Shown: in pieces, positions 15,237 to 27,052 of the stretch
Position numbering within the stretch: the first letter of the stretch is position 1
How the letters are laid out: every line of letters begins with the position of its first letter
Assembly (NCBI RefSeq): GCF_017094465.1
Contig: NZ_CP064791.1
Span: 1,116,001 to 1,180,000, forward strand
Direction of reading: 5' to 3'
Length of the DNA: 64,000 bases
DNA from: Halapricum desulfuricans
GTDB lineage: Archaea; Halobacteriota; Halobacteria; Halobacteriales; Haloarculaceae
The notes under the pieces: generated by a model
Told to the model about the DNA's origin: nothing
Database searches by the model: none
Seen by the model: the letters and a program-made list of their open reading frames with translations, nothing else
Position numbers and translations under genes: made by a program

Positions 15237-17066
15237 ATGGATAAAGCACGTCACACAAATACCAAAACGCTAGATCGCACCGACAGTATCCCACTGGCGA
15301 CGCGTCGGGCGGTCCTCGCAGCGGGTGGCGCTGTCAGTCTCGGGAGTCTCGCTGGCTGTACTGCGCTCGATGGGCTCCTCGACCGAGCCAGTGAGGAAGC
15401 GGTTGGGACCAAGATGGCGTCGCCAGCCGGCTTCTACGCCGGTGGCGAGATCGACGGCGTGACGGCGTACAGGAGCGGACCGGTCGACGTCCGGTTCGTC
15501 CCACCGAGCCTGCGGGCCGAGGACCGACGCATCGACGTCGACGGCTGGAGCACGACCACGACCACGAAGGCCCAGGATTACAACTCCTCGCGCTCGAACA
15601 AGCCGAGTTCGATCTGGGTCCCTGACCCCCGCGACGAGGACTCCGACGACGACGGTATCGGGACGCTCGCGGGGGTGCTGGATACCGAACGGGCGCTGTT
15701 GGTCTACGCGGACGCCGCCATCGAAGCCATCGACGGCCGGTCGGGCGACGACGCGACGGCCGCGCTCGAGGCGTTCAGCAAGGCGACGACGACGGTGCGG
15801 GGCGCGCTCGAAGACTGCCCCTCCGAGACCTGCAAGACCGTTTACGAACACGCGGACGGACGGAAGGACCTCGCCCAAGACGCAAGCGACGCCGTGGGCG
15901 CAGGCGAGTGGGACAGCGCGCGACGGTCCATGCAACAGGCTCGCCGGATCGTCCAGGGCGACATCGAGCGAATCCGCGGCGATCTCGACAGCGACGGCGA
16001 CGGACTCCTCGACGGCACGGAGCCCCTCTACAACTACCTCGACGGGGAGCCGACGATCGGCGAGCACTTCGTCGTCAGTCTCCCGGACGCCAGCGTGCGG
16101 GGCGGCGGTCCGGCACTGGCCGAGGAACTCACGCCCGAGCGCGTCCTCGCATACTTCTTCGGCGAACGGGACGCCGATAGCTGTGGCGAGAGCGACCGGA
16201 CCGTCGCGGTCCACCGGGATCTATCCTGCCGGGACCTCCTCACGTCGACGCTCGAACTCGACGACGGCTTCGACCTCGGCCGGCCCGACGACATCGACAA
16301 GAAGGATATCCGTCGCGGCGTCGCCGCCTTCGGAACCTCGGGCGGCGTCGTCGTCACCGGGGCATCGCCGGCGGCGGTCGCCGAGCCGATGGCGCGGGTC
16401 TCGGGCCGATTGCCTGGGGAGAGCGATTGTTGCTTCGACTATAATAATTCCTGGGGCGAGGAGACCACCTCCGGGGAGGCCGCCGTGTCCGAGACGTTCG
16501 TCATCCCTGTGGCGGCGACGCCGGCGGACAGTCCGCTCGCGATGCCCGCGCTATTCTTCGTGCGTCGGATCCGCCACGAGGACCAGCTGCTGTTTGTCGG
16601 CGGCTGGCAGATCGACGACGGCGCGCTCTACGAGAACAGCGCGACGCTGTTGACCGCCGACGGTCCGAACGTCGTCGCGGGGGTCACGCGTTCGGACATC
16701 GAGGACGGCGGTATCGACCTCGAGAAGATAGTAAGCGACGACAGAGTCGTTCGGAAAAAACCCGGGCGGACGAAATACTCGAACATCACGCTACAGAGCC
16801 AGTACGACCCGGACGCCGAGTACTTGCCCGCGGGTGCCCACTCAGTGTGCAGGGACGACGGCGACCTGTACTGCTGGGGAGTCCAGTCCCACGAATCACT
16901 CGCACGGCACGACACTCGCGACTGTGACGACGACGACGCCGATGTCCGCCCATCGGCCGTCACAACGGCGCTCGATGCACCGGTACTGCACCTCGTCGGG
17001 GCTGGCAAGGCATCGAACGACGTGAAGTTCAAGGCGGGGGCGGAGCTGTCGAAATCAGTCAACTGA
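15237..17066 (+). CDS. large Tat-exported lipoprotein, unknown function
   Basis: 609 residues from the leaderless ATG at 15237. The N-terminus has a twin-arginine (ATRRAVLAAGG), a hydrophobic stretch and the lipobox LAGC, so it is exported folded and lipid-anchored outside the cell, as typical for haloarchaea. The mature part contains two Asp-rich, calcium-loop-like segments (DPRDEDSDDDGIG and DLDSDGDGLLDG) and several Cys residues (e.g. EDCPSETC, ESDCCFDY, CRDDGDLYCWG) that could pair outside the cell. No catalytic family is recognised. It sits where S12/S7 ribosomal genes normally follow nusA, but on the opposite strand. Confidence 0.75.
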   Translation: MDKARHTNTKTLDRTDSIPLATRRAVLAAGGAVSLGSLAGCTALDGLLDRASEEAVGTKMASPAGFYAGGEIDGVTAYRSGPVDVRFVPPSLRAEDRRIDVDGWSTTTTTKAQDYNSSRSNKPSSIWVPDPRDEDSDDDGIGTLAGVLDTERALLVYADAAIEAIDGRSGDDATAALEAFSKATTTVRGALEDCPSETCKTVYEHADGRKDLAQDASDAVGAGEWDSARRSMQQARRIVQGDIERIRGDLDSDGDGLLDGTEPLYNYLDGEPTIGEHFVVSLPDASVRGGGPALAEELTPERVLAYFFGERDADSCGESDRTVAVHRDLSCRDLLTSTLELDDGFDLGRPDDIDKKDIRRGVAAFGTSGGVVVTGASPAAVAEPMARVSGRLPGESDCCFDYNNSWGEETTSGEAAVSETFVIPVAATPADSPLAMPALFFVRRIRHEDQLLFVGGWQIDDGALYENSATLLTADGPNVVAGVTRSDIEDGGIDLEKIVSDDRVVRKKPGRTKYSNITLQSQYDPDAEYLPAGAHSVCRDDGDLYCWGVQSHESLARHDTRDCDDDDADVRPSAVTTALDAPVLHLVGAGKASNDVKFKAGAELSKSVN

Positions 17067-17153
17067 GAGCATTGACGGCCGCCCGGGTGAACTTTAGACG
17101 GGTGTTTCCCTCGTGACTGGCCCGATCGACAATAGAACGGAGGTCGCGTCCGG

Positions 17154-17579
17154 TCAGGTCAACTCGACGCCGTCGATATCGAAGTGTCGTTTCGCCAGCG
17201 TTCGCGCGGCATCGATGTTGCGGCCGTCCTTGCCGATCGCGACGCCGGTGTCTTCCTGATCGACTTCGACGTAGGCGACGGTGTCGTCGTTCTCGCTGAT
17301 CGTGACGTTGTACACCGCGGCGGGAGCGAGTGCGCTGGCGATGACGTCCTCGGCTGCGGGACCGTCCTCGACGAACTTGATCGACCGGTCGAGTTGCGAT
17401 TCGAGTTCACGGACAGTTTCGCCGCCAGGGCCGATCGCCCGTGCCATCTCGCCGGCTTTCACCAGCACGAGCAGCCGATCGAACGTCTCGTCGATCACGC
17501 AATCGCGGACGGTCGCACCGGTCTCGTCCTCGATAATCGGGATGAGCTGGCGCGCTTCGTCGCTGAGCGTGATCGTCAT
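17154..17579 (-). CDS. nusA: NusA-like transcription elongation/termination factor (KH domains)
   Basis: 141 residues with two KH-type RNA-binding folds. The first contains VKAGEMARAIGPGGETVRELE (GxxG at GPGG), the second VDQEDTGVAIGKDGRNIDAARTLAK (GKDG). Archaeal NusA lacks the bacterial S1 and N-terminal RNAP-binding domains, so the short length is normal. It is the last gene of the RNA polymerase operon, 1 bp after the rpoA2 stop. The ribosomal S12 gene that often follows in archaea is not here. Confidence 0.93.
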   Translation of the reverse strand: MTITLSDEARQLIPIIEDETGATVRDCVIDETFDRLLVLVKAGEMARAIGPGGETVRELESQLDRSIKFVEDGPAAEDVIASALAPAAVYNVTISENDDTVAYVEVDQEDTGVAIGKDGRNIDAARTLAKRHFDIDGVELT

Positions 17580-17580
17580 A

Positions 17581-20283
17581 TCAGTCTGCGGAGCCGCCCT
17601 TGCCGGGGTTCATCCGCAGGTCCACGTCGCCGGTACCGAGCTTGATCGGCTTGCCGACGATGACGTTCTCAGTGACACCGTCGAGTCCGTCGACCTCGCC
17701 GTGGATCGCGGCGTCGAGCAGGTGCGAGACGGTGACTTCGAAGGCCGCTCGCGCCAGGACGCTGTCCTTGTTGCCGGAGATGCCGTGGCGACCGATCGAC
17801 TCGATCTCGCCATCGTTGGTCATGATGTCCGCGACCAACATCAGGTGACGGACGTTGACGTCGTCAAGCCCCTGTTCCGCGAGGGTGTCCATCGTCTCGT
17901 TGATAATCGCCTCGCGGGCGGCCTCGACGCCCAGCTGGCGATAGATCTCGTGGATGTTGTTACACGTCGTCCGGGAGGCGTCGACGCCCTCGATGTCCAG
18001 GACGTCGCCGAGGGCTGATCCCTCGGTGTACAGGACGAACTCCTCGCCCTCTTCCGTGTCCTCCTTGCGGATGACGACGCGGGAGACGTCCTCGATCCCC
18101 TTGAAGACGATCTCACGCAGGTCCTCGACCAGCTGCAGCAGGTCCCGGTAGGACGGCTCCTCGGGACCGAACTCGATGGCTGTGCCGGACTGGCGAGTCT
18201 GGACGCCCAGCGCGCCCTCGATAGTCGAGGCGATCTCCTCGGCGACGACCTCGACGTCGTCGACCGTTGGCCACCGTTCAGCCAGTGTGTCGGGATTGAG
18301 GTCGATCTGGACGAGCATGTCCGCGACGTTCGTCGAGATGTCCCCCAGTGCGAGGATCTTTGTCGCCTCGATCTTCCAGACGACCTCGTGGGCACGCTCG
18401 CGCTCGGTCGCGTACTCGTCCTCGAGGTGGACCGTCATCATCGGGGTGTCCGGGGTCTTCCGGGCGTCCACCAGTTCGATGAGTCGCGGCAGCCCCTGGG
18501 TCACGTCGATCTCGGCGACCCCCGCGTAGTGGAACGTGTTCATGGTGTTGTGGGTCACGACGCCCTGTGCCGTGGTGAACGTCTCCAGTCCGGTCACCGA
18601 GAAGTCGTAGACGTACTCGTGGTTGGGTTCGATCGTCTCGATCGATTCGATCCGTTCCCAGACGATATCGCCATCGACAGCCTGTTCAAGTGTGTCGAGT
18701 TCCGACGGATTCTCGTCAGTCCGCTCGTCGATCATCTCGACGAGCGAAGCAAGACGGTTGCGCCCGATCCGCTGGCGCTTGTGGGCACTGTTGATCTGAC
18801 GCGAGGGAATTCCAGCTTCCTTGGCAGCGGTTTTCAGCGACTCGCCGAAGTTCGGAATCTGGTCACTCGCGTCCGGTCCGTCGACATCGACTTCAGTGGC
18901 CAGCGCAGCCAGTTCGCTGCCACGCTCGCCGACCATCCCAACTCGATCCGCGAATGCCGGGACGAACTTCTTCGGGACGCGAAGCGTCTTGGAATCGTCC
19001 TGCTGCCCGAAGGTCGCGTAGATGTCGAATCGTGACAGGAGCAGGGAAACACCATCGACCAGTTCGTCGCTTGTCGAACTGGCCCGAACGGCGTTTTTGC
19101 TGACGTTCCCGTCGCCGCTGAAGTAGCCTGAGAGCAGGCCACGGACAAACTCAGTCGTCGCACCGAACGCGAAGTCCGGAACGACCTTCGAACCGTCCTC
19201 AGTACAGGTGGCTCGCAGGAAGTCCACCAGAACGGTGCCGTTGACGCGGATGTCATAGCCAGTCGCGAATCCGCTGTCGTTCTCGTACTCGTTCACCGAG
19301 AGGTCGAAGCGCCCAGCGAACGCGCGAACGCGATTCTGGAACGTCTCTTCGACGTTCGAAATCGAGACGTAGTGATCTGTCAGGCTCCCTTCAGCGAGGA
19401 ACGCGCCGAGGAAGAATCCGGTCTCCTCGTCGAGCGGGAACCGTTCGGGTAGCCCTACAGTTCCCTGTACCGGGTAGACGGCGTGTTCGTCGAGGTCGCC
19501 AGCTTCGAGCGCCTGGCGTTTGTTCCGGATCTGATCTTCACCACCCGGCAGTGTGGCTGTCCCGCCATCGGTCAGCGCCGACGTGTACCAGTAGTCGCTC
19601 GTCGGGAGGTGCTCGCGAAGGTCGACAGTTTCCTGCTGGTCGCTGTCAAACGACCGGACGACTGGCAGCCAGTCGCCCTCGTCGAGGTCATCGCCCGCGA
19701 CGGGTACGACCTCGTTGTCCTGTCGAGTCACGAACGAGTGTGCTCTCGTCGCTCGGATCGACCGCCCCGATTCAAGCTCGAACCGGAGCAGTTCGTCCGG
19801 TGCTTCGTGGCGACTCACCTGTTCGAGCGGTTTCCATTCGGTACGCTCGTCTGCACGCAACGAGAGCACTTCCATGCCCTCTGGGCCGGACGTAACTTCG
19901 TGACCGTCGACGTCGGCGGTCTCACGTACGTCCATGAGGCCATCGATCAGCGAGCCGATCTCGGTGACGTCAGTCTCGCCGTCGCGCCGGACGAGAACGT
20001 CCTCATCGTAGGGAACGCTCATCTGCGTTCCGGGTTCCCCGATCGACTGGGCGGAGACGGTCCCGACCGGATCCAGTGGGTCGACGCGCGTGTCGACGTA
20101 CCTGGATTCGACTGCGGAGGCAATCTCCTCAACGGCGTCGAGGTCCATCCCGCCGCGGTCGTCGATCGTCTCGTAGAGTTCGTTCTTCAGGCGGCGCGGC
20201 AGATCCGTGTCCTCGACGAGAACTTCGACGTCCTCGTCGACGTACTCGAATCGATCCGTAGCGTGGTATTGTGTTTCGCTCAT
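17581..20283 (-). CDS. rpoA2: RNA polymerase subunit A'' precursor, interrupted by an intein
   Basis: A 900-residue precursor. Residues 1-88 and 580-900 are the A'' exteins, which join to a 409-residue subunit of ordinary size. Residues 89-579 are an in-frame intein. The insertion point is after SIGEPGTQM and before [12 protein letters not shown], i.e. the trigger-loop region that moves at each nucleotide addition. Without splicing the polymerase would be inactive. The C-extein carries the conserved A'' segments through [15 protein letters not shown] and [12 protein letters not shown]. The ATG shares one base with the rpoA1 stop (TGATG). Confidence 0.95.
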   Translation of the reverse strand: MSETQYHATDRFEYVDEDVEVLVEDTDLPRRLKNELYETIDDRGGMDLDAVEEIASAVESRYVDTRVDPLDPVGTVSAQSIGEPGTQMSVPYDEDVLVRRDGETDVTEIGSLIDGLMDVRETADVDGHEVTSGPEGMEVLSLRADERTEWKPLEQVSRHEAPDELLRFELESGRSIRATRAHSFVTRQDNEVVPVAGDDLDEGDWLPVVRSFDSDQQETVDLREHLPTSDYWYTSALTDGGTATLPGGEDQIRNKRQALEAGDLDEHAVYPVQGTVGLPERFPLDEETGFFLGAFLAEGSLTDHYVSISNVEETFQNRVRAFAGRFDLSVNEYENDSGFATGYDIRVNGTVLVDFLRATCTEDGSKVVPDFAFGATTEFVRGLLSGYFSGDGNVSKNAVRASSTSDELVDGVSLLLSRFDIYATFGQQDDSKTLRVPKKFVPAFADRVGMVGERGSELAALATEVDVDGPDASDQIPNFGESLKTAAKEAGIPSRQINSAHKRQRIGRNRLASLVEMIDERTDENPSELDTLEQAVDGDIVWERIESIETIEPNHEYVYDFSVTGLETFTTAQGVVTHNTMNTFHYAGVAEIDVTQGLPRLIELVDARKTPDTPMMTVHLEDEYATERERAHEVVWKIEATKILALGDISTNVADMLVQIDLNPDTLAERWPTVDDVEVVAEEIASTIEGALGVQTRQSGTAIEFGPEEPSYRDLLQLVEDLREIVFKGIEDVSRVVIRKEDTEEGEEFVLYTEGSALGDVLDIEGVDASRTTCNNIHEIYRQLGVEAAREAIINETMDTLAEQGLDDVNVRHLMLVADIMTNDGEIESIGRHGISGNKDSVLARAAFEVTVSHLLDAAIHGEVDGLDGVTENVIVGKPIKLGTGDVDLRMNPGKGGSAD
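18547..20019 (-). mobile_element. LAGLIDADG (DOD) homing-endonuclease intein in rpoA2
   Basis: 491 residues. It starts with Ser89 (block [15 protein letters not shown]). Block B has the TxxH motif T179-R-A-H182. Two dodecapeptide motifs of the endonuclease are present, [10 protein letters not shown] (291-300) and [10 protein letters not shown] (383-392), both keeping the acidic residue. The end is block F ([16 protein letters not shown]) and block G VVTHN, with Thr as the +1 residue. All splicing residues are plausible (Ser1, His-Asn end, Thr+1). The endonuclease would cut intein-less rpoA2 alleles. RpoA'' inteins are known in other archaea, for example Methanocaldococcus jannaschii. Confidence 0.94.
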
Positions 20284-23195
20284 CAGTCATCACCCTCCGC
20301 GAGCCACCAGTCGTCGGCGTGCTCCGAGAGGTTGGTCGGTCGCTTCTCGGTGCCAAGGAACTGCTGTTTTTCCGTCTCGTCTTCGAACTCTTCGTCGAGG
20401 ATCCGGTCGGTGATGTCCTCGACGTCGACGGCAGCTTCTTCCTCCGCGGAGGAGACGTCGACGGGCGAGGTGCCGTCCTCGCCGAACTCGAACTGGACGA
20501 TCGTGTCCGACGTATCCCGGACGGTGCCGTCGTACTGCGTCTCCAGTTCGGAGAGGGCGTTAATCAGGCGTCGCTGCAGGTAGCCGGACTTGGAGGTACG
20601 AACGGCGGTGTCGACCAGGCCCTCGCGGCCACCCATCGCGTGGAAGAAGAACTCCTTGGGTTCCAGCCCCTCGCGATAGGAGTGTTCGACGAACCCGTGG
20701 GCGTCCGCGCTGAGGTCGTTCGGCCGGTAATGTGAGAGCGTGCGGTCCTCGTAGCCGCGGTTGATCCGCTCGCCCCGAACCGCCTGCTGGCCGACCGCGC
20801 CGGCCATCTGGGTGAGGTTCAGCATCGACCCACGCGCCCCCGAGTCGGCCATGATGACCGCGGGGTTGTCGTCGGCGAAGTGATCCTCGGCGATGTCACC
20901 CGCGGAGTCGCGGGCCTTGCCGAGCGTCTGCATGATCTTCATCTCGAGGGTCTCGTCGACCGTGCGACCCGGCAGGGATTCGAGTTCGCCCCGTTCGTAG
21001 GTCTCGATGAGTTCCTGGACGCGCTCGTAGGCGTTCTCGATGGCCTCGTCGACCTGTTCCTGGGCCTCCGGCGGGATCGACTCGTCGTCGATCCCGATCG
21101 AGAACCCGAAGTGCATGATCGTTCGGATCGCAAGCGTCCCGATCTCGTTGATGAAGATCCGGGCACGGGTCTTGTCGTACTGTTTTGCGATCGTGTCGAC
21201 GATCTCCCCGCCGAAGGCGCCGACCGCGTCCTCGTCGATCGTGCCTTCGAGGTGCTGGCCGTCCTCGATGAGAACGGTATCACCCGCACTGGAGGTGAAC
21301 TCCAGGTCGAGCCCGTCCGGCAGCAGCTCCGAGAAGATCGAGCGGCCGGTCCAGTAGGGCGTGCCGTCTTCCTCACCGTCGGGTTCGGGCAGCGTGTCGA
21401 CGCTGGTCGCCCGCAGCAGATCCAGCGCTTGGGTCTCGTTGAAATGGGGGTTCTCGTGAGTTAGCAGGTACGTCGCGGAGATGTGGTCCTGGATGGCTCC
21501 GAGGATGTTCTCCCCGAAGCGCGGACTGAGCATCTGCTCCTGGACGCGCATCAGCACGCGTGCCTCCGCACGGGCCTCCTCGTTCTGGAGGGCGTGCATG
21601 TTCATCTCGTCGCCGTCGAAGTCCGCGTTGTACGGCGGGCAGACGACGGTGTTCAGCCGGAAGGTCTTGTACGGCATCACGACCACTTCGTGGGCCATGA
21701 TGGACATCCGGTGCAGCGACGGCTGGCGGTTGAAGATCACGATGTCGCCGTCGACGAGGTGTCGGGAGACCTCCCAGCCGGCCTCGACCTTCTCGGCGAG
21801 TTCCTCGCAGTTCTTCTCGGTCACTTTCAGCCGGCGATCGTCCGGTCGGCGGACGTAGTTCGCGCCCGGATGGCTCTCCGGACCGTTTCGGACGTACCGT
21901 CGCGCCTCTTCGAGGTTGCGCTCGGTGACGTTCATCGTCTGGGTCATCTCCGTGGCGACCCGGTCCGGGACCCCGACCTCGTTCAGACTAAGGGTCGGGT
22001 CCGGCGAGATGACCGTCCGCGCGGAGAAGTTGACACGCTTCCCGGACAGCGACCCGCGGAAGCGACCTTCCTTGCCTTTCAGGCGTTGAGAGAGGGTCTT
22101 GAGCGGCCGACCCGAGCGGTGTCGAGCCGGTGGCGTCCCGCTGATCTCGTTGTCCATGAAGGTGGTGACGTGGTACTGCAGCAGTTCCCAGAGGTCCTCG
22201 ATGATCAGCTGGGGCGCGCCGGCCTCGCGGTTCTCCATGAACCGCTGGTTGATCCGGATGATGTCCACCAGCTTGTGGGTGAGGTCGTCCTCGCTACGCT
22301 GGCCGTTGTCCAGCGTGATCGACGGTCGTGCCGTGACCGGCGGGACCGGCAGCACAGTCAGGATCATCCACTCCGGCCGGGACTTCTCGGCGTCGATCCC
22401 CAGCACTTTCAGGTCCTCGTCCGGGATGTCCTCGAACCAGTCCCGGATGTCGCTGGGCATCAGCTTGTCCATGTCCTCCTCGGTCAGATCGACATCCAGG
22501 GCCTTCTCGATGGCCCGGCGGTCCTCCTCTCGGGGGCGGAACTCCCCGGAGAGGATGTCCTGGATCCGGCTGTCGTCGATTCCGGTTTCCTCAGCGAGCT
22601 CGTGTGGCGCAATCGGCTCCTCGTCCTCCTCGTCGGGCTCCATCGCGGCGGCGATTAGCTGGGGATACTCCGAGGAGAGCACCTGCTTGACCTCGTAGTA
22701 GGTCGTGGGTTTCTCGTGGTTGATGTCGTACTGGACCGCGCCACAGTGGGGACAGTAGTCCTTCTTGCGGGCCTGGCGGATCGCGGCCTTGGTGACGTCG
22801 TTGAGATCGTCGCCGAGCTCGCGCGTCCGGTCGAGGCGGTCGCGGAACTCCTGGCGTTCGTTCTCGTCGAGGGTGAGCCGCGAGCACTCACGGCAGGTTC
22901 CGCGCAGCAGCCGGCGAATGAGCTTCGAGAAGCCGACGTGGATCACGGGGGCGGCCAGCTCGATGTGGCCGAAGTGGCCGTTGCACGATCCGCTGTGCTT
23001 GCCGCAGGTCTTACATTCCAGCCCGGGGTCGATCACGCCCAGACGCGGGTCCATCAACCCCATGTCGATGGGGAACCCGTCGTCGTCGTAGGTGTCGGCC
23101 GTGATGACCTTGGTCGCGCTCATATCCCGATACTCCTCGGGGTCCATCAGCCCGAAGCTGAGACTTCCGATCGATTTTGGTGCGTGGCCTGACAT
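20283..23195 (-). CDS. rpoA1: RNA polymerase subunit A'
   Basis: 970 residues, the larger half of the split largest subunit. It holds the catalytic Mg motif [12 protein letters not shown] (about residues 517-528), an N-terminal zinc site CKTC...CNGH (61-74) and a second CRECS/CPHCG pair (roughly 99-145). No intein is present here. It lies 2 bp after the rpoB1 stop and overlaps rpoA2 by one base, so the subunits are made from one transcript. Confidence 0.97.
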   Translation of the reverse strand: MSGHAPKSIGSLSFGLMDPEEYRDMSATKVITADTYDDDGFPIDMGLMDPRLGVIDPGLECKTCGKHSGSCNGHFGHIELAAPVIHVGFSKLIRRLLRGTCRECSRLTLDENERQEFRDRLDRTRELGDDLNDVTKAAIRQARKKDYCPHCGAVQYDINHEKPTTYYEVKQVLSSEYPQLIAAAMEPDEEDEEPIAPHELAEETGIDDSRIQDILSGEFRPREEDRRAIEKALDVDLTEEDMDKLMPSDIRDWFEDIPDEDLKVLGIDAEKSRPEWMILTVLPVPPVTARPSITLDNGQRSEDDLTHKLVDIIRINQRFMENREAGAPQLIIEDLWELLQYHVTTFMDNEISGTPPARHRSGRPLKTLSQRLKGKEGRFRGSLSGKRVNFSARTVISPDPTLSLNEVGVPDRVATEMTQTMNVTERNLEEARRYVRNGPESHPGANYVRRPDDRRLKVTEKNCEELAEKVEAGWEVSRHLVDGDIVIFNRQPSLHRMSIMAHEVVVMPYKTFRLNTVVCPPYNADFDGDEMNMHALQNEEARAEARVLMRVQEQMLSPRFGENILGAIQDHISATYLLTHENPHFNETQALDLLRATSVDTLPEPDGEEDGTPYWTGRSIFSELLPDGLDLEFTSSAGDTVLIEDGQHLEGTIDEDAVGAFGGEIVDTIAKQYDKTRARIFINEIGTLAIRTIMHFGFSIGIDDESIPPEAQEQVDEAIENAYERVQELIETYERGELESLPGRTVDETLEMKIMQTLGKARDSAGDIAEDHFADDNPAVIMADSGARGSMLNLTQMAGAVGQQAVRGERINRGYEDRTLSHYRPNDLSADAHGFVEHSYREGLEPKEFFFHAMGGREGLVDTAVRTSKSGYLQRRLINALSELETQYDGTVRDTSDTIVQFEFGEDGTSPVDVSSAEEEAAVDVEDITDRILDEEFEDETEKQQFLGTEKRPTNLSEHADDWWLAEGDD

Positions 23196-23197
23196 TG

Positions 23198-25024
23198 TTA
23201 GACTGCGTCCTCCAGTTCGATCCGCGGTGCGATGCCCAGCGCCTTCATCTCGTCCAGCAGCAACTTGAACGCGTAGCTCATCTCGATCTCGTGGACATCC
23301 GTCTCCTCACCGCAGTTCGGACAGTAGACCCGGCGCTGGTCGACGTTCTCGACGGCGGCCATCCCACACTCAGCACAGATTGGGATGAACTCCCGGTCGG
23401 ACTCATCGAGCAGCCGTTCCTTGAGGGTCATCGCTGCCCCGTGACCGATGAAGACGTCCCGTTCCATCTCCCCGATCCGGAGCCCGCCTTCCCGGGCACG
23501 ACCCTCGGTGGGCTGGCGGGTCAGCACCTGCACCGGGCCGCGCGAGCGAGCGTGAATCTTGTTCGAGACCATGTGGTAGAGCTTCTGGTAGAAGATATCC
23601 CCGACGAAGATGTCGGCCTCGATCTTCTCGCCGGTAACACCGGAGTACATGGTTTCCTTGCCGCTGGAGTCGAATCCGTGTTCCTCCAGCGAGTCGCGCA
23701 GTTCCTCCTCGTCTTCGCCGGTGAAGGCGGTGCCGTCGACCCGGCGACCTTCCAGCGCGCCGACCTTCCCTCCGATCATCTCGAGGATGTGTCCGACCGT
23801 CATCCGCGAGGGCAGCGCGTGGGGATTGAGGATGAGATCCGGCACGACGCCCTCCTCGGTGAAGGGCATGTCCTCCTGGGGTGCGATGTGACCGACGACG
23901 CCCTTCTGGCCGTGTCGGGACGCGAACTTGTCCCCCAGTTCGGGGATCCGTTCGTCCCGGACTTTGACCTTCGAGAGCTTCGAACCGTCCTCGCCTTCCA
24001 TCAGCGTGACGGTGTCGACGATGCCGGACTCGCCCGAGCGCATCGTCACCGACGTTTCGCGGCGCTTCTGCGGGGAGAGCCCACCCATGTCGTCCGGTTC
24101 TTCGAGGAACCGCGGCGGTGAGGTCTTCCCGAGGAGGACCGCGTTCTCGTCGACGCGGGTCTCGGGGTTGACCAGTCCGTCTTCGTCTAGATGGGTGTAC
24201 GCGTCCTCGCCGCGAGCACCGCGGACTTCGTCATCCGGGATCTCGAAGCGATCCTCCTGGCCGCCGGGGTAGCGCCGTTCCTCGCCTTCGTAGGTCCGGA
24301 AGAAATGCGAGCGAGCGAGTGCCCGCTCGACGCTGCCCTTGTTCATGACCAGCGCGTCCTCGATGTTGAACCCCTCGTAGGACATGACGGCGACGACGAA
24401 GTTCTGTGCGGCGGGCCGGTCGTCGTAGCCGATCTGTTCGGTCGTCTGGGTCTTGACCATCGACAGCTGCGGGTAGTGCAGCAGGTGCTGGCGGGTATCG
24501 GGTCGGACCCGGTAGTTCGCGCTCGGCAGCCCGAGGGACTGCTTGATCATCCCTGACCCCATCGTAATCCGGGGACTGGCGTTGTGCTCGGGGTAGGGGA
24601 TCATCCCCGCGCCGATCCCGAAGATGAGCTGGGGATCGACTTCGAGGTGCGTGTGATCCTCGGTGAGTTCCTCGCGTTCGACAGCGACGAGGATGTCCTC
24701 CTCTTCCTCGGCGTCGATGAACTCGATGTAGCCGCGATCGACCAGGTCCTGGAAGTCGATCTCGTCCGCTTCGAGAAGTTCGACTTCCCGCTCGGTCAAC
24801 AGCGGTTCGCCGTCCTCGACGACGATCAGCGGTCGTCGTGCCCGGCCGGCGTCGGCGTTGACGATGACCTCGTCGGTGCGGTCTTTGACCGAGACGTTGA
24901 CCATCTCGCTGACCTCACCGCGGCGGCGGGCCTGGCGGATCTGTTCGGCGAGCTGTTCGGGGTCGGGATGCGTGCCGACCAGACTTCCGTTGACGTAGAC
25001 TTTCGCGTCGCGTCCCTGACTCAT
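23198..25024 (-). CDS. rpoB1: RNA polymerase subunit B'
   Basis: 608 residues, the C-terminal half of the split second-largest subunit. Landmarks are GYNIEDALV-like [29 protein letters not shown], the [15 protein letters not shown] segment near the end, and a C-terminal zinc site CAECG...CPNCG. The split of B into B'' and B' is usual in haloarchaea and methanogens. It starts 1 bp after the rpoB2 stop. Confidence 0.97.
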   Translation of the reverse strand: MSQGRDAKVYVNGSLVGTHPDPEQLAEQIRQARRRGEVSEMVNVSVKDRTDEVIVNADAGRARRPLIVVEDGEPLLTEREVELLEADEIDFQDLVDRGYIEFIDAEEEEDILVAVEREELTEDHTHLEVDPQLIFGIGAGMIPYPEHNASPRITMGSGMIKQSLGLPSANYRVRPDTRQHLLHYPQLSMVKTQTTEQIGYDDRPAAQNFVVAVMSYEGFNIEDALVMNKGSVERALARSHFFRTYEGEERRYPGGQEDRFEIPDDEVRGARGEDAYTHLDEDGLVNPETRVDENAVLLGKTSPPRFLEEPDDMGGLSPQKRRETSVTMRSGESGIVDTVTLMEGEDGSKLSKVKVRDERIPELGDKFASRHGQKGVVGHIAPQEDMPFTEEGVVPDLILNPHALPSRMTVGHILEMIGGKVGALEGRRVDGTAFTGEDEEELRDSLEEHGFDSSGKETMYSGVTGEKIEADIFVGDIFYQKLYHMVSNKIHARSRGPVQVLTRQPTEGRAREGGLRIGEMERDVFIGHGAAMTLKERLLDESDREFIPICAECGMAAVENVDQRRVYCPNCGEETDVHEIEMSYAFKLLLDEMKALGIAPRIELEDAV

Positions 25025-25025
25025 A

Positions 25026-26591
25026 TTAATCGTCCGCGGGCTGTGTTTCGATGCTCTCGATGCCGGGGATGCCCTGAACTCCCATATCGGCGAGCGACTG
25101 TTTCAGATTCTGTTCGTTTTCGACGTTCTGGCTCAGCTCCATCGCCTGCGCGAAGTTCTTCACGAGCCCACAGTTCGGACCCTCCGGCGTCTCGGAGGGA
25201 CAGATACGACCCCACTGGGTGGCGTGCAGGTCCCGCGCTTCGAAGTGTGGCTGGCTGCGACTGAGTGGCGAGCGAAGCCGCCGGAGGTGAGAGAGAACGC
25301 CCATGAAGTCCGTCCGATCGACGAGCTGGCTCACACCGGAGCGGCCACCGACCCAGTTGCCGGTCGCGAGTGGGTGCTCCAGTCGCTCCGTGAGAACGTC
25401 CGATCGGACGACCGTCGAAACCGAAAGCTGACGGTTGCGCATGTTGGCGCGTTCGAGCTGGTATTTCACGTCGCGCGCCAGCTTGTTCAGCGCCGTCCGG
25501 AAGAGGTCCCGCATGAGGTCGCCGGAAACCTTCAGGCGCTTGTTGGCGTAGTGGTCCTTGTCGTCGGACTCTCGCCGATCCAGCGCCAGCTCGAAGCAGG
25601 CCTCGGCCATCCGACAGAGGTAGTAGGCCTTGTTGATCCGGACTTCCTCCTCGTCGATGCCGTCCTCGTGAAGGTGCGGCAGGAGATAGCGATCGATGAC
25701 GTAGTTGGCACGTTTGAGCTGGTAGTTTTTGCCCTGGCCCGAGGCGACCCGTTTCCCGAGCTTCTCGATGGCCTCCTCGGTCGTCTGGACGTCGGCGGCC
25801 TCCAGGTTCTCCAGCATGAACTTCACGATCTCGGGGTCGTCGCTGACGCGGTGGACGATCTCCTCGTCGGATTCCAACCCGAGCGCACGTACGAGCGTGA
25901 CGAAGTCGACCGAGCCCGAGACCGAGGGGAACGACACTTCCAGCAATCCGTCGCGGGTGCGTTCGGTCAACACCAGCGCGCGATAGCCCCGGCGCTGTGA
26001 GAAGGTCTTTGCGACCTGGACCTCGTCGCCGTACTTGCTGTCGTATTCTGCGAGGATCTTGTTCGGGGCGAGGTCCTCGCTGGTCATCAGCACTCGCTCG
26101 GACCCGTTGACGATGAAGTAGCCACCGGGGTCGGCGGGGTCCTCGCCAATGTCGATTAGTTCCTCGTCGGAGAAGCCGGCGATGTTACACTTCTCGGACC
26201 CGACCATGATCGGCATGCGACCGATCTTGGTCTCGGTCTGGTCGACGACCCGCTCTTCCTCTTCCTCGCCGCCCTTGACGATAGCCATCTCCATGAAGAC
26301 CGGCGCGGAGTAGGTGATGTTCCGCAACCTGGCTTCCTGGGGGTACAGCAGTTCCTCGCTACCGTCGGCCTCACGAACCCGGGGCGTGACGACGCGGACG
26401 TCGCCCAGTTCGACCCAGACGGGCTCCTGGCCTTCCTTGTCCCCGATATCGGTTTCGATGGTCGCCTTCTCGTCGACGACCTCCTGCATCCCCCGTTCGA
26501 GGAAGGCGTTGAACGAGCGGAAGTGGTGTTCGGCGAGGCGATCCTTCGAGAAGTATTCCCGTGAAATGGTTCGGCGTTGTTCTGTATCCAT
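25026..26591 (-). CDS. rpoB2: RNA polymerase subunit B''
   Basis: 521 residues, the N-terminal half of the split B subunit, including protrusion, lobe and fork regions. Landmarks are [59 protein letters not shown]-type fork sequence, and [16 protein letters not shown] near its end. It begins 2 bp after rpoH. Confidence 0.97.
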   Translation of the reverse strand: MDTEQRRTISREYFSKDRLAEHHFRSFNAFLERGMQEVVDEKATIETDIGDKEGQEPVWVELGDVRVVTPRVREADGSEELLYPQEARLRNITYSAPVFMEMAIVKGGEEEEERVVDQTETKIGRMPIMVGSEKCNIAGFSDEELIDIGEDPADPGGYFIVNGSERVLMTSEDLAPNKILAEYDSKYGDEVQVAKTFSQRRGYRALVLTERTRDGLLEVSFPSVSGSVDFVTLVRALGLESDEEIVHRVSDDPEIVKFMLENLEAADVQTTEEAIEKLGKRVASGQGKNYQLKRANYVIDRYLLPHLHEDGIDEEEVRINKAYYLCRMAEACFELALDRRESDDKDHYANKRLKVSGDLMRDLFRTALNKLARDVKYQLERANMRNRQLSVSTVVRSDVLTERLEHPLATGNWVGGRSGVSQLVDRTDFMGVLSHLRRLRSPLSRSQPHFEARDLHATQWGRICPSETPEGPNCGLVKNFAQAMELSQNVENEQNLKQSLADMGVQGIPGIESIETQPADD

Positions 26592-26593
26592 GC

Positions 26594-26821
26594 TTACTCG
26601 ATTACGAGTCGATAGACGACCGCTCGGTCTGTGGTTCGCGAATCGCGCTCGACCTTGATCACGTCGCCAACCCCGGCGTCATCCGGCAGCCCGGGATCGG
26701 TTCGTTTGATCTTCGGCAGATCAGTCTTTTTGATGTCGTACTCTGCGAGCACGTCCTCGAGTTCGTCGCTGTCGAGGACGGTGTGGTCCGGGACGAGTTC
26801 GTGTTGGCTTACATCTACCAT
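26594..26821 (-). CDS. rpoH: RNA polymerase subunit H
   Basis: 75 residues, the archaeal RPB5 C-terminal-domain homologue (subunit H), first gene of the RNA polymerase operon. Signature segments are [21 protein letters not shown] and [22 protein letters not shown]. Archaeal H has no N-terminal domain, so the small size is normal. The start at 26821 gives [13 protein letters not shown], as in relatives. Confidence 0.96.
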   Translation of the reverse strand: MVDVSQHELVPDHTVLDSDELEDVLAEYDIKKTDLPKIKRTDPGLPDDAGVGDVIKVERDSRTTDRAVVYRLVIE

Positions 26822-27052
26822 GTGTGGTGTGGGTTGACCGACTAGAGAAGGCTGTTCGAGATACTACAGCTACCTATTGGCGGCATCCATTTAACCCTTG
26901 CCAAAACCGCCTGCAACAGCTATCGACGACCCCGCGAACGGTACCCGTGTGTACGAGGACCACTATCAAAGGTGTTGGGGTCCGAGCCGCCGTGGCCGCG
27001 CCACGTCCGCCCCGGGCCGATCGCATCGCCCCGATTGCCTCTTCCACGATGA

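Noticed and set aside
21483-22658. 391-codon plus-strand frame opposite rpoA1, and similar long frames opposite other genes
   Set aside because: High-GC haloarchaeal genes leave long open antisense frames; none shows motifs, promoter spacing or sensible composition.
20283-26821. Further inteins in rpoA1, rpoB1 or rpoB2
   Set aside because: Subunit lengths and continuous family motifs leave no room for an insertion.
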